Shown here in pieces: positions 1 through 9,772 of a stretch of 64,000 bases of DNA. The notes below the pieces were generated by a model. It was given only the letters and a program-made list of their open reading frames with translations. It made no database searches and had not been told where the DNA came from. How positions within the stretch are numbered: position 1 is the first letter of the stretch; the number at the start of each line of letters is the position of its first letter. The DNA is from Selaginella tamariscina. Taxonomy: Eukaryota > Streptophyta > Lycopodiopsida > Selaginellales > Selaginellaceae. Location of the stretch: the NCBI GenBank assembly GCA_003024785.1, contig PUQB01000247.1, positions 288,427 to 352,426 of the forward strand, given 5' to 3'. The position numbers were made by a program, and so were the translations under genes.

Positions 1-160
1 TTTCTCGAGATATCTAAGGACAGCCGGCCGGACTACCCTAAACACCTAAGTGCACTAAGCGGGGCTGTTTCTCACTACATCTAGGGCTTGTCAACATAGT
101 ACAGTAGGTAACAACAGTCAACGTCCAAAGTAAAGAGGAGTCATAGTAAAAACTATGATA
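1..160 (-). mobile_element. LTR fragment, cut by the window edge
   Basis: This is the reverse complement of the first ~160 bases of the solo LTR at 25279-27003, including the same end with its short self-complementary stretch (TCATAG...CTATGA). The rest lies outside the window, so it cannot be seen whether it is a solo LTR or the edge of a longer fossil element. It abuts the left end of duplicated unit 1. Confidence 0.75.
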
Positions 161-490
161 GGGCTTTAAGGTTTCTGAAACACATAGCTAACAACCCAAT
201 AATGAAATTGGAGTTGCTAAACCAATGTGGAAATGGAAAGTGTCCATATGATTCACAACCATGTTTATGTGTTAGCACACATGTTAATGAAATCGGAAGT
301 TTCATGACATTTTCAAGGCACTTTGGTGTTGCAATAAGCTTTGGAATGCTGGTCTTTAAATGATCCATTTTGTTGTGAATCAAGTACATGTATTTTGATG
401 AACATGACACAGAAAGCATGCGGTGTGCATAGTACTGAGACTAACAAGTTTGTTGTGCAATTATGTGGGCCTTCATCATCTTTTGAATAG
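160..490 (-). pseudogene. Downstream part of an unrecognised spliced gene
   Basis: On the minus strand two overlapping open stretches of about 70-90 residues cover this piece (one includes HNKMDHLKTSIPKL, another CTPHAFCVMFIKIHVL). I do not recognise the family. It appears to continue from the unknown minus-strand pieces at 3875-5090, because in unit 2 the equivalent pieces (37216-37530 and 37533-38816) are contiguous. In unit 1 the gene is split by the 3.4-kb element inserted at 494-3871. Frame changes within the piece suggest introns or decay. It could be an old transposon-derived gene rather than a host gene. Confidence 0.4.
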
Positions 491-493
491 TAA

Positions 494-509
494 CACCGGA
501 AAATGTAAA
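494..509 (+). repeat. Left terminal inverted repeat of the gene-capturing element
   Basis: CACCGGAAAATGTAAA, an exact reverse complement of 3856-3871, preceded by the target duplication TAA at 491-493. Confidence 0.9.
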
Positions 510-721
510 ATAAACAAAGCAAAAAAACTATGCCTAATTTTATAAATACTAGGGTAAAAAAAATTTGACTAACATACTAGGGAAGTACTAAGGGTCCAAG
601 AACAAGGGTTGGTTTTTGGGTTTGTAACATGTATAAAATTATGTTATAATTCATTAAAATATAGTGAGCTAACCTAAACAGGGGATCCTAGAATATGCTT
701 TAGGGTTCTTTCTGTGAAGCG

Positions 722-1140
722 GTGGAGCGTGCTCCGCAGATCCGGCAGCATGGGTTTAGCTCTCCAAGATATGGCACTGTGCAATATCAACGGTGGCCAC
801 TCAATCTGGTGAGTGGATTCATGGACCCCAAGAATATGCACCGATCATCATCCCAGCGAATACTACCTCGTAATGAAGCTCTCTTGTTTAGCGGACAGTT
901 TCCACACCATCTGGACAGCAAGACCAACAAATGAGAGGAGCATCATCTCCATGGCCTTGGCCATCCATGACATGCCTGTGTACAGATTTCTATGCAATGC
1001 CAACAAGGATAGCTGTGCAATGGGTGGTCTGAGGTCCATGGATAGGCCCCAGAGAAGACCCAATTTCGATCGTCCCAGTAGAACAGAGAGAATCAACAAG
1101 ATGGTAAGATCAACCACATTTATCGATGTCCACAAGTAAG
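722..1140 (+). other. Unidentified gene-like stretch in the gene-capturing element
   Basis: This part is less AT-rich than its surroundings and open on both strands (about 108 codons plus, 90 codons minus), which suggests captured coding sequence. On the plus strand a GTGAGT-like donor follows CTCAATCTG near 809. It lies just upstream of the enoyl-reductase exons and could be a transit-peptide exon of that gene or a fragment of a third gene; I recognise neither. Confidence 0.35.
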
Positions 1141-1334
1141 TGTGTATTGTAGATATACAAGTTACAGATTCAATTAATTATATGAAAATGTGGTGTAGAT
1201 GTATATTATATAAACATAAACCACAGGGTCATCAACATATGTATATTGTGTATATAGATACACACACATAAATTCGTGTATGTATGTATATACATACATG
1301 TTTCTTTTATACAAATGGATGTTTATATAAAAAG

Positions 1335-2687
1335 AATAGTGGAGCTTCCTGGTCGTCCTCTTGAGAAAGGGGAAGTATGCGTCAAGATGCTGGCAGCTCC
1401 TATCAACCCATCAGACATCAACAGAATAGAAGGTTGAACGTGTGTGTACCCGTAACATAGCCACTTCAGTATCATACAGTGTTCTCAATAGTGTATGTAA
1501 GTTATAATGTTGTACGCTGTACACTTTACTATGGTTTAGCATTTGATTATAATCTATATGTATTGTATGTACATGTACATACATTTTATGTGTTAGAATT
1601 GGACTGGATTTTGAGAGAGAGAGATTTATTTGCGTTTATATATATTGATTGTAAGTTTATATATATATATATATATTATATATATAGATGTGGCAGACAC
1701 ATGTAGATATACATACATTATCAATGGTTTATTAATTTACATGTTTTATAAAAGTTTAATTTTTTTGTCTTTTTCTTGTTTTCAGGGTATATCCGATGCG
1801 ACCTACACCTCCTGCAGTTGCCGGTGGTGAAGGTGTTGGACAGGTAGTTTCTGTTGGATCGGATGTTAAACATTTGTCAGTAGGAGATTGGGTCATTCCA
1901 ACATATTCCGGAATCGGTTAGTATAATAAGTATATAATTTATATATAAATACTTTATCTTAATCCAGTTAAATAAATACATAGATAACCGAAGTTACTGA
2001 ACATTATAAAACTTAGCTTTTAAGTTACACACGTATCTGTGCAGGAACGTGGAGCACACATGTGCTAAAAGAGGAGAGTGTATGGTGTAAAGTTCCTGAT
2101 AATGTGCCCATGGAATACCTGGCTACCATCTCTGTCAAACCCTGCACCGCACTCAGAATGCTCGAAGATTTTGCTTCGTTAGAAGCTGGTAATTAATTAA
2201 ATATTAACTTACTAAAACTTCTATTAATTGTTATTTTTGAAGTTTTACGTTTAAAAACTAATATATGTATTTATATTTGTGTGTGTGCACGCGCGTTCGT
2301 TGCAGGGGATGTGGTTGTTCAGAACGGGTCTACGAGTATGGTTGGACAATGTGTCATACAAATTGCACACGCAAAAGGTCTCCAGACCATCAATATTGTG
2401 CGTGAGAGGTACATAACGTATATTTTGTGTACCGACGTACACATAGTCGTATACACGTACATATAGATAGCTATAACCTATGTATGTACGTACATAGTAG
2501 ATACACACGTCTTGTAAGTGACAATCATTACACGCTGATACATATGAATGCATATTGTGTGGTTTCTTATATAATTCGTGATTTCAGGCCAGGAATTGAA
2601 GACGCTAAGAAAAAGCTAATGGATTTAGGTGCAACGCAAGTCGTGCTTGACAGTCAATTTGATTCACCAAACTTCAAAAATATTGTG
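1335..2687 (+). pseudogene. Captured mitochondrial enoyl-[acyl-carrier] reductase (MECR/ETR1-like) fragment
   Basis: Five exons of a plant mitochondrial 2-enoyl thioester reductase are legible: about 1335-1432 (VCVKMLAAPINPSDINRIEG), 1786-1916 ([19 protein letters not shown]), 2045-2188 (GTWSTHVLKEESVWCKVPD), 2306-2408 ([20 protein letters not shown]) and 2588-2687 (AKKKLMDLGATQVVLDSQF). Introns have GT and AG ends. The family reduces enoyl thioesters in mitochondrial fatty-acid synthesis with NADPH; the MVGQ stretch sits in the nucleotide-binding fold. Only about the first half of the enzyme is present. By my reading the junction of the first two exons (1432/1786) does not keep the frame, and no C-terminal half follows, because the next exon belongs to a macro-domain protein. 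It is carried inside a transposon, so I treat it as a captured fragment, not the functional gene. Confidence 0.85.
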
Positions 2688-2709
2688 GTGAGTATTTCAT
2701 ATACGAACA

Positions 2710-3126
2710 GATGTAAGCACACACGTGTGTGGGGAGAAACCGACCCTCCCCCACCTCCGCCTCCGGAGCCACTCACTGGAGTGGTCAAGTACAAGCTGTC
2801 CGAGTCCAGCACTCTTGTTATCTGGAAAGGGGATATAGGGCTCTGGTTCATCGATGGACAAACAGATGCAGTCGTAAGTTTTTTGTTCTTCACACACACA
2901 CACCACACACACTGTATGTATGGACAGTTCAGACAGTTATAATTCCTTATAAGCAAATTATCATCTAAGTCTATATATGCATTTATACGTCTTGATACGT
3001 CTTATTTGATTGTTTATTTTGCTCATTGTTTGGATGATGTTTCACTCACAGGGCCGCTTTGAATCTGGCAACATCAGAAGGCATTAAGTACATTGCCTTC
3101 CCGGCATTGTCTTGCGAGCTTTATGG
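2710..3126 (+). pseudogene. Captured macro-domain (ADP-ribose-binding) protein fragment
   Basis: An exon ending at 2873 encodes a proline run (TDPPPPPPPEP) and then STLVIWKGDIGLWFIDG and TDAV, matching the first strand and GDI...DAIV motif of macro domains, which bind or hydrolyse ADP-ribose derivatives. A second exon, 3052-3126, encodes GIKYIAFPALSCELYG, matching the conserved IAFPAIS(C)G.YG strand near the end of the domain. The expected middle (NAAN and the glycine-rich loop) is absent. The order and spacing resemble a plant macro-domain protein with its central exons missing. It follows the enoyl-reductase exons on the same strand, so a spliced transcript could fuse the two; whether this happens is unknown. 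Normal donor and acceptor sites border both exons. Confidence 0.78.
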
Positions 3127-3855
3127 GTAAAGCTCGCAACTCTTGTCTCTCTCTCTTCTCTCACACATGTGTACACACACATGTACAATGGCTTTTCTTT
3201 TATCTAGTTATACACACACACAGAGGAGAAGAACACAAGACATGTAGCTTAAAAGAACAACAGTTTTCAGCCGAGTCCTATTATATATATTCCTATATAG
3301 CATACATACATGTATTCTAGATGTGTATGCATTCATATATATCAGGATTGACAATATACGTATAGGCTTGTGCTTACTGCAATAATATTATAAGCATATT
3401 TATCTATCTAGCTATACACACACAGTATAACTGGTGAATCTTGTTTACATTAGTTTCTTTTCTTGCAGAGGCCTCGTTGATGCAGAACCTCACGCATGAA
3501 GAAACGCTTCCGAAAGGTGGACTGGTGTGTGTGAGAGAGAGGGGATTCACAGAGAGATCACCAGAAATTAATAATGTTTATTATTTTTAATTTAATTAAT
3601 GAAAGTTAAAGAGTTTTTATTAAGTACAATTAAAATCAATAAATCAATCTAAAATTAAATAAAATAAATTATATAGAAAACAAATAGAAATTATTACTGT
3701 ATAAACAAGGGTAAAAACAAAATAATAATACAATGTATATTAACTATGTTAAAAAAAAACCAATGTTCGACCCCTAGTATGTTAACTACTTTTTACAAAA
3801 ACAAAGGCTTGTTTTCTAGTGTTGTTTTTTACCTTAAAAATGCTAAAAACTAGGG
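3127..3855 (+). other. 3' interior of the gene-capturing element
   Basis: A CA-rich intron-like stretch is followed by an acceptor (TTTCTTGCAG, near 3469) and an open stretch reading EASLMQNLTHEETLPKGG, which I do not recognise and which could be a third captured fragment. From about 3560 the DNA is AT-rich with the subterminal CCCTAGTATGTTA motif. Confidence 0.4.
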
Positions 3856-3871
3856 TTTACATTTTCCGGTG
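3856..3871 (-). repeat. Right terminal inverted repeat of the gene-capturing element
   Basis: TTTACATTTTCCGGTG, the exact reverse complement of 494-509, followed by the second TAA at 3872-3874. Confidence 0.9.
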
Positions 3872-3874
3872 TAA

Positions 3875-5090
3875 TGATCTCCACCAAGGTTTTTGCACAA
3901 GCCTCTGCAGCCTTTAATGATATACAAGTGTCACACTTGGAAAGCTAAAGTGTTTTGCAATCTCCACATCCTTAAAATGAGTATTTCATATGTTGTTAAA
4001 GGTACTAGTGCAAATTGTTTGAAGCCCCATTAAACTAAGGCATTTGTTCACATGTTCACACAGCTTCAATTGAGTGTAGATTGAAGGCAAAACCTTGAGA
4101 TTTTCCCTAACCCCTGCATTTGTGGTACAACATTTGTGAGGCATCCTGTCTGCATTTGCTTTCATAAAAGCCTTGAGTATTTCTATGGCTGCCATAATGT
4201 GAGAGCGGGTTTTGACCAAGCGAGTGTTTCCATGTACTGAAGTGCACGCTCCGTCTAACCACTCATCCCTTTAGTGGTAGAACATGGTCTTTAGGATCCC
4301 GTATATAGTGTACCAAGCTTTGAAGCAGATGGCCATTTTATTAAATATCATGGATGTACTCTGAAAACCTATGTTCAAGGTTATTCCATCAATACACCCA
4401 GTTAGTGCAACATATACAAACTCATGCCTTTACTTTTGGGTGAGCATACAAAAGGCATGTCTACATTGGGTAATTTCATTTCGGTTTGCCATCTGATAAC
4501 ACTTCTTCTTGCAACAGTCAATTGTGGAAATGCTACTTGACCCTCTTGCCGGAACTTGCAAGGGCAGATATTCAACCCATGAATCGCCTTTTTTTTAAAT
4601 ATAGGACCAATGTAAGGAACCTCTTCAAATATGAGTTGTCCTTCTGAATTATTATTATTAAAATCCAACCTTAGATATGTTGAACCATCTCGCCATTTTA
4701 ATTCAAATGTTTGCCACCTTGCGAGGGATCCAGGATGCAATGTGCCATAGGTGAAACCTCTATCAAAACTACACCCACGAAGTAGGCCCTTAGTTTTTCT
4801 TTTTGATACGGTTTTCATTGAATTTACAATTGTGATGATGCCCCTTCCAACCTCAATCTCATGACAAAAGAGAATCAACTCATCCATTACAGTAAGTAAG
4901 CCATCATCTTGTGAACTCGTACTAATATTTGTTTGTGACTCTGCATTCTTTGTGTCAACCTTGACTTCATCCACATTCCACAATACAAGAGAACCCTCTT
5001 CAAATTCCATTCCAGGAACCTCAACATGTCTTGCAAATGGTGTTTACCCATACATATACACAAGATCCTTGGGCAATATTGTGACATAAC
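3875..5090 (-). pseudogene. Unrecognised spliced gene, 5' and middle part
   Basis: The clearest piece is a 202-codon minus-strand frame at 4402-5010, starting MEFEEGSLVLWNVDEVKV and holding LARWQTFELKWRDGSTYLRL and GLNICPCKFRQEGQVAFPQL. A 77-codon frame lies at 3986-4219, and the piece at 160-490 is probably its continuation. I see no catalytic motif or known domain. Unit 2 carries the same pieces at 37533-38816 with more frame breaks. The long open frame with charged and hydrophobic alternation looks like real coding sequence, either a host gene of unknown family or an old transposon gene. Confidence 0.5.
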
Positions 5091-5319
5091 GCATTATCAT
5101 CTCGAACTTCCATAGTTCCAATGCTAACTATTTCATTGTTCCGAAGAAGATATACTTTATTTCCAATATTAAACATATTGTCCTGCACATAAATAATTAT
5201 GTCATTTACTATATCTATTTATGTAATATGCAATAAAATCTGAATTGATGGTGCTTAATATATATGCATATGCAATAATATATATATTATGTATAAGTAT
5301 AGATTCTCATGCTTGATTA
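5091..5319. other. AT-rich stretch, no gene seen
   Basis: Dinucleotide-rich DNA (TATATGCATATGC near 5260) upstream of the unknown minus-strand gene. It may contain that gene's first exon or promoter, but I cannot support either. Confidence 0.4.
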
Positions 5320-6085
5320 ATACAAGTGGTGGCGGGATTAATCTCATCCACAACTCTCTCCGATGAGAAAGAGGTCAGTGAGATTAAGCTCGCCCACAAC
5401 TCTCTTCGATTGGGAAGAGGTAGCAAGATTAATCCTGCACATAACTCTCTTCGACATGGAAGAGGGTGGAATTAATCCCGCCAATGCTTCCTTGCCTCCT
5501 AAAATTGGGGACATGATTAATCCCACTCACCATTTAGGAGACAGAGAAGCATTGGTGAGGTTAATTCACCTCCTAAAATGGTGGGCATGATTACATATTA
5601 GCTTGTTGTGATGTGCTATTTGGTGAAACTAGAATCCATTAAGGATTTATCTCGTTTACATATCCTCTTTAATTAGAATTTTTAATTAGCCGAGATTTCA
5701 GAAAGATCTCAATAGGGTGTAGGATTAATCCTGCCAATGCTTCCTTGCTTCCTAAATTGGTGGGTGGGATAAATTTCGCCCACAACTCTTTAAAACAGGA
5801 AAGGGGTGGCACCACCCCTTCCTCGCCTCCTAAAATGGTGAGCAAGATTAATCTCGCCCACAACTTTTTTAAAATTAATTTCGCTAGCTCTTCATTGTTT
5901 TTAAAGAGTTGTGGGCGGGATTAATCCTGTCGCCCTTTGTAAGAGGCGAAGAAGCATTAGCCGAATTAATTCCCTTTCCTACTTTAGAGAGTTGTGGGCG
6001 GAATTAATCCCGCTGACCATTTACGAGGCAGGAAAGGAATGGTCGGATTAATCCCACCACCCCATCGAAAACTCTTTAAAATCTT
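5320..6085. repeat. Interspersed ATTAATC / CCCACAACTCTTT repeats
   Basis: A field of degenerate short repeats built from three recurring phrases: (G)GATTAATC(C/T)CGCC, GCCCACAACTCT(C/T)TT, and CCTCCTAAAATGGTG. They appear more than ten times in both orientations with irregular spacing of about 35-60 bases. The same field is in unit 2 at 38940-39690. Several short open frames arise only because the phrases lack stops, so I do not call a gene. The inverted occurrences could let transcripts fold. Confidence 0.7.
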
Positions 6086-7184
6086 GACAAACCGAGAATT
6101 TTAAGGAATGTGTAAACGGGATAAATTCTTAATGAATTATAATGAAATCATAATGGATTTTTAAACTCTAAATTCTAATTTTAAGAGAGAATATAAGAAA
6201 GTGAATCTTTAGAAGTATTTTTAAATTTATTTATAATACTTATTTGTAAATAGCACAGAAGGTGCCGTGTTTTTTTTATAAACGATAGAACCTAATTTAG
6301 TGTTGCTTTTGAGGTGATCACTATCAAAGAAAGAGAAGATCTGAAGAAAGAAAATTATAAAAATAAAAAAACCCTTCCAAGAAAAAGAACCAGATTTGAA
6401 TTTAAGTAAAAAATTAAAAGCATTTTCAATTTACATGACAATACTTATGTTAGAATTTTAAATTTTTTGAAAAGAAAATAAAATTTAAAATGAGTTGACA
6501 CAAATAACCGACTCTTTAACATATATACTCTCTAATTCCAACGATTTTTATAAATTTATATTTAATTTATTTAATATTAACAAAGTGATTCAAGCTATTT
6601 AATTATACAATTTTTTAGTAATTATTTTACATTCTTATTATTCAAATATATTTTATAAATATATATACTTATACAATAAATAAAATGATATATTCATTTC
6701 AATGATGTAACATTTAAAATATATTCATAGTGTGTATATTAATATTTTTTTCTTAATTATTCAAATAATTATTCTACATTTGTTTATATTAATGGGATAC
6801 TCTTAATAAATTTCTTATTATTCCAAGAATATTCCAATATTAAACCTTATTATCAATATATTCTTATTATTTGAGTAATTATTCTACATTTGTTTATAAT
6901 AATGGGATTTTTTTAATTATTTTCTTATTATTTCAAGAATATTCCAGTATTAAGCCTTATTATCAATATTAAATATATATTATTAAAACTATATAAATAT
7001 ATTAGATAAAATGATATATTATTATGTATAATTTAAAATGTGTTCATAGTGTGTATATTATTATTATTTTCACTTTAATTTAATGTTTCTTTGCACACAT
7101 ATATAAACACAATAAAAAATTTACATATACATGCACACGCATTATAAGCCATATGCACACACATATATATGCTGATGAGTGGTT
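6086..7184. other. Very AT-rich stretch with a two-unit tandem repeat
   Basis: No gene is visible. A roughly 118-base unit containing TTATTCTACATTTGTTTATA and TTCCAGTATTAAGCC-like sequence is present twice in tandem at about 6768-7000. Unit 2 has the same pair near 40370-40580. Confidence 0.5.
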
Positions 7185-7760
7185 CACGATATAAGCAAAT
7201 GTTTAGGGTTTATCATCTAGCTTTATATTTACGATTTAGGGTTTAAATCCCAAACCAAACATTTATCGTTACACACACTTTACATTGGGGCTTACATATA
7301 CATACGCAAAATATTTATAAACTTCTACATGCACACAACACACTTGTTAAAATCATTCCACAATATGCATTAAAAGCACATATAGCTACACATATGCACA
7401 CACATACACACACAATGAGTAAATTACGATACAAATAATTAAATGTTTAGGGGTCTTGCATCTAGCTTTGTGTTTAAGGTTTAGGGTTTAAACCCCAAAC
7501 CAAGCATTTATCGTTACACACACTCTACACTGGGACTTACATATACACATACATGAATTACAAAGTATTTTTAGACTCAACACGTGTTAAAAACATCCAA
7601 TTGTGGGGCTTAGTGTTTAAGGTTTAAACCCTAAACTCATAAAGACAAATATGCACATACATACGATATAAATAATGTTTAGGGTCTAACGTTTAGGGTT
7701 TATGGTTTAAACCCCAAACCAAACATTTATCTTTACACACTGGGGCTTATAAGGTATGTA
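7185..7760. repeat. Telomere-like tandem repeat, three degenerate units
   Basis: Three units of about 240 bases start near 7198, 7440 and 7673. Each holds TTTAGGG-type words followed by their reverse complement (GTTTAGGGTTTAAACCCC) and then CCAAACCAAACATTTATC, TTACACACAC and GGGGCTTA(C/T)A. The pairing of TTTAGGG with CCCTAAA-like words makes short palindromes. It recurs in unit 2 at about 40785-41330. Confidence 0.65.
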
Positions 7761-9566
7761 TGTTTGTGTGTATACATGTGTGTATATATATGTGTACTAA
7801 TGTATGCAAAGTGTGCAAATTAATTTTTCAACACCTCTCTCTCATGATCCATATGTACTGATGTGACACATTCACATATATTATGTACTATGTATGTATG
7901 TCTATGTGATATGTGTATATTATATGTGTGTATATATGTATTGCTGCACATGAAAACTTAACACTCCCATAGACACACATATGTTAAACCCCTACATGAT
8001 CGCTATAATTTTTAGGTGTAATGAAAGAATATTCATTTAGGGTTAATATATATTTTATTCCTTTTAGGGGTTTAGGGTATATTCTTAGCAAAGAAGAAAG
8101 GCGGCGAGATGCTGCGGCGTGAAAGATGCGGCAGTGGTGCAATAGATCGATAGATCCACTCTCACAAGGCGTGGTGGTGCAAAAAGGCATGGCGGTGCAG
8201 TAGGGTTTGAAGGCGCATTCACACAAATATCTTTTCTCACACACTCCTATGTATATATATACATATATGCACGTTGTAACTAAAGTGGGCATGATACGTG
8301 AAAATGGGATTATAAAATAAATTACTAATTAATACTTAAGTTTTAATTATTAATTAATTATTTAATTAATATGTAATTAAGCCTTGAATATTAATTAATT
8401 AATAAATTAATCCTTCAATAACCTTACTTAGTAAGAAATATTCCTAAATATTTTAGAATATTCATATTATTCTAAAAATAATTTACAATAATTAAAAAAT
8501 GTTATCAAACATAATTACAAATGAAATCATTTTCTTATCAACATGTTAATTTTTTTATAAATACTTTCTTCCTATCATACAGAGAAATCTTCTCATTTTG
8601 TTTAAATCATTATTCTCCGGATTAATTAAATCATTTATAATAAAGTTATTATAAATATGTGATGTAGACTTAATCTTAAAGTAATTCAATATTGAATTAA
8701 ATAATATACTTAAAAGAATATAGACCTTTTCATCTTCATAGAGTTATGATAGAGTATATTCTAAGAATATGCTCTAACAAAAATATTAGGTTTTTATAGT
8801 TAAAATGAAATATATTTCAAAAAATGTTTTTAAATTATTACTTTTATGAAGTTATTATCATGTTTTAATACATTATATTTATATTATTACTTATTAACCT
8901 ATTTATATTATTATTTATTTATTATTTTTATTTTTCACATGACTTAAAATATAGATATTCTATATATCAAGATAACCTTTAGTTAAGTGTATCAAACCAC
9001 ATAAACCTTAGTTAAATTTTACCAACCCTTAGTAGTAGTATATACAGAGTATGTCTATAATTTCAACTTGATTTGTGTGTGTGTGTGAATTGCAAAACAT
9101 ATGCCTATTAGTTAAAAGCGTTTATGTTTTTATTTATTTATATGTATAGATTCACATCATATAGTGTGTGTGTATATATACATATATTCACTTTTCTATG
9201 TTAAATAGATTATGGTGTACAGGATGGTGCATATGATATATACAAATTGAGGCCATTTTTATACACTTTTTAATGTTTATTAAAACGTTATTCTATATTT
9301 TTTAAATAAAAATATTTTTCTAAATATACCTTTACCACTTACATTTTGTTTATTTTTTATAAATAATAAACATTTAAGAAAATTAGTTTATATTTTATAT
9401 TTGAATGTTTGTAGTATATCATTTGAACACTTGTAATAATTTTTGTCAGTACTTATAATGATTAATCTTTCTGGAAAATGTAACGTGAGAGCCAATTTGC
9501 AAGGGAACGTTCCACTTAAAAAGTCCATAGAAACTTTCTGTATATAAAATAAAACACACATTGTTG
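7761..9566. other. AT-rich intergenic DNA
   Basis: Mostly TA/CA dinucleotide-rich sequence. A short richer patch at about 8090-8225 (GGCGGCGAGATGCTGCGGCG...) is open on the minus strand for about 100 codons in both units (also 41664-41888), but the translation is low-complexity and unconvincing. I see nothing else supported. Confidence 0.5.
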
Positions 9567-9575
9567 AAATAATAA

Positions 9576-9611
9576 GGGTCTCGGCGAAAAGGAGGCTCCG
9601 GCTCAGGAGGC
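9576..9611 (+). repeat. Left terminal inverted repeat, copy A
   Basis: The 36 bases starting GGGTCTCGGCGAAAAGGAGG align without gaps to the inverted right end at 17677-17712 (24 identities). The same end is found at 28671 (B, inverted), 43173 (C) and 58353 (D, inverted). Confidence 0.88.
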
Positions 9612-9772
9612 TTCATATTATTCTAGTATATTCGCGGATATTCTAGGGTTATTCTAGCATATTCTAGAATATTCTCAAGAATATTCTAGAATATATAAGT
9701 TTTTTTAATATGTTGACTGGCTTAATATATGCCGACTGGCTTAATAAAGCATTATCCTAAACCCTAAACCAT
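9612..9772. promoter_or_regulatory. Left subterminal region with GAA/TTC palindromes and TGCCGACTG motif
   Basis: Between the inverted repeat and the transposase stop codon lie runs of TTCTAG and GAATATTC. At 9660-9697 the order GAAtaTTC/TTCtaGAA alternates with 2-base gaps, which is the spacing of plant heat-shock elements (nGAAnnTTCn). At 9713-9745 GTTGACTGGCTTAATATATGCCGACTGGCTTAA gives two related copies of the TGCCGACTG core also found in the central array. These could be transposase-binding sites, heat-responsive sites, or both. Confidence 0.6.

Larger units (their letters stand above)
494..3871. mobile_element. CACTA-like gene-capturing DNA transposon (non-autonomous)
   Basis: The element is 3378 bp with perfect 16-bp terminal inverted repeats CACCGGAAAATGTAAA / TTTACATTTTCCGGTG, flanked by a 3-bp direct repeat TAA (491-493, 3872-3874). 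Unit 2 carries the empty site (around 37528, ...TTTTGAATGGCAATGATC...), which confirms insertion. Subterminal ACTAGGG motifs occur in inverted order, including a perfect 13-bp pair TAACATACTAGGG (570-582) and CCCTAGTATGTTA (3772-3784). A 3-bp duplication, CAC-starting ends and clustered subterminal motifs fit the CACTA/EnSpm class; Harbinger also makes TAA duplications, but its ends usually start with G. No transposase is visible. The interior holds exons of at least two host genes, so it looks like a Pack-type chimera. Confidence 0.88.

Noticed and set aside
863-1135. Hydrophobic minus-strand 90-codon protein
   Set aside because: It overlaps an equally open plus-strand frame in captured sequence, with no splice or start support.
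2654-2956. Minus-strand frame with a glycine run
   Set aside because: It is the antisense shadow of the proline run in the macro-domain exon.
7984-8292. Minus-strand 102-codon frame, also present in unit 2
   Set aside because: Low-complexity translation over TA/CA-rich DNA, no family resemblance, and the frame differs between units.
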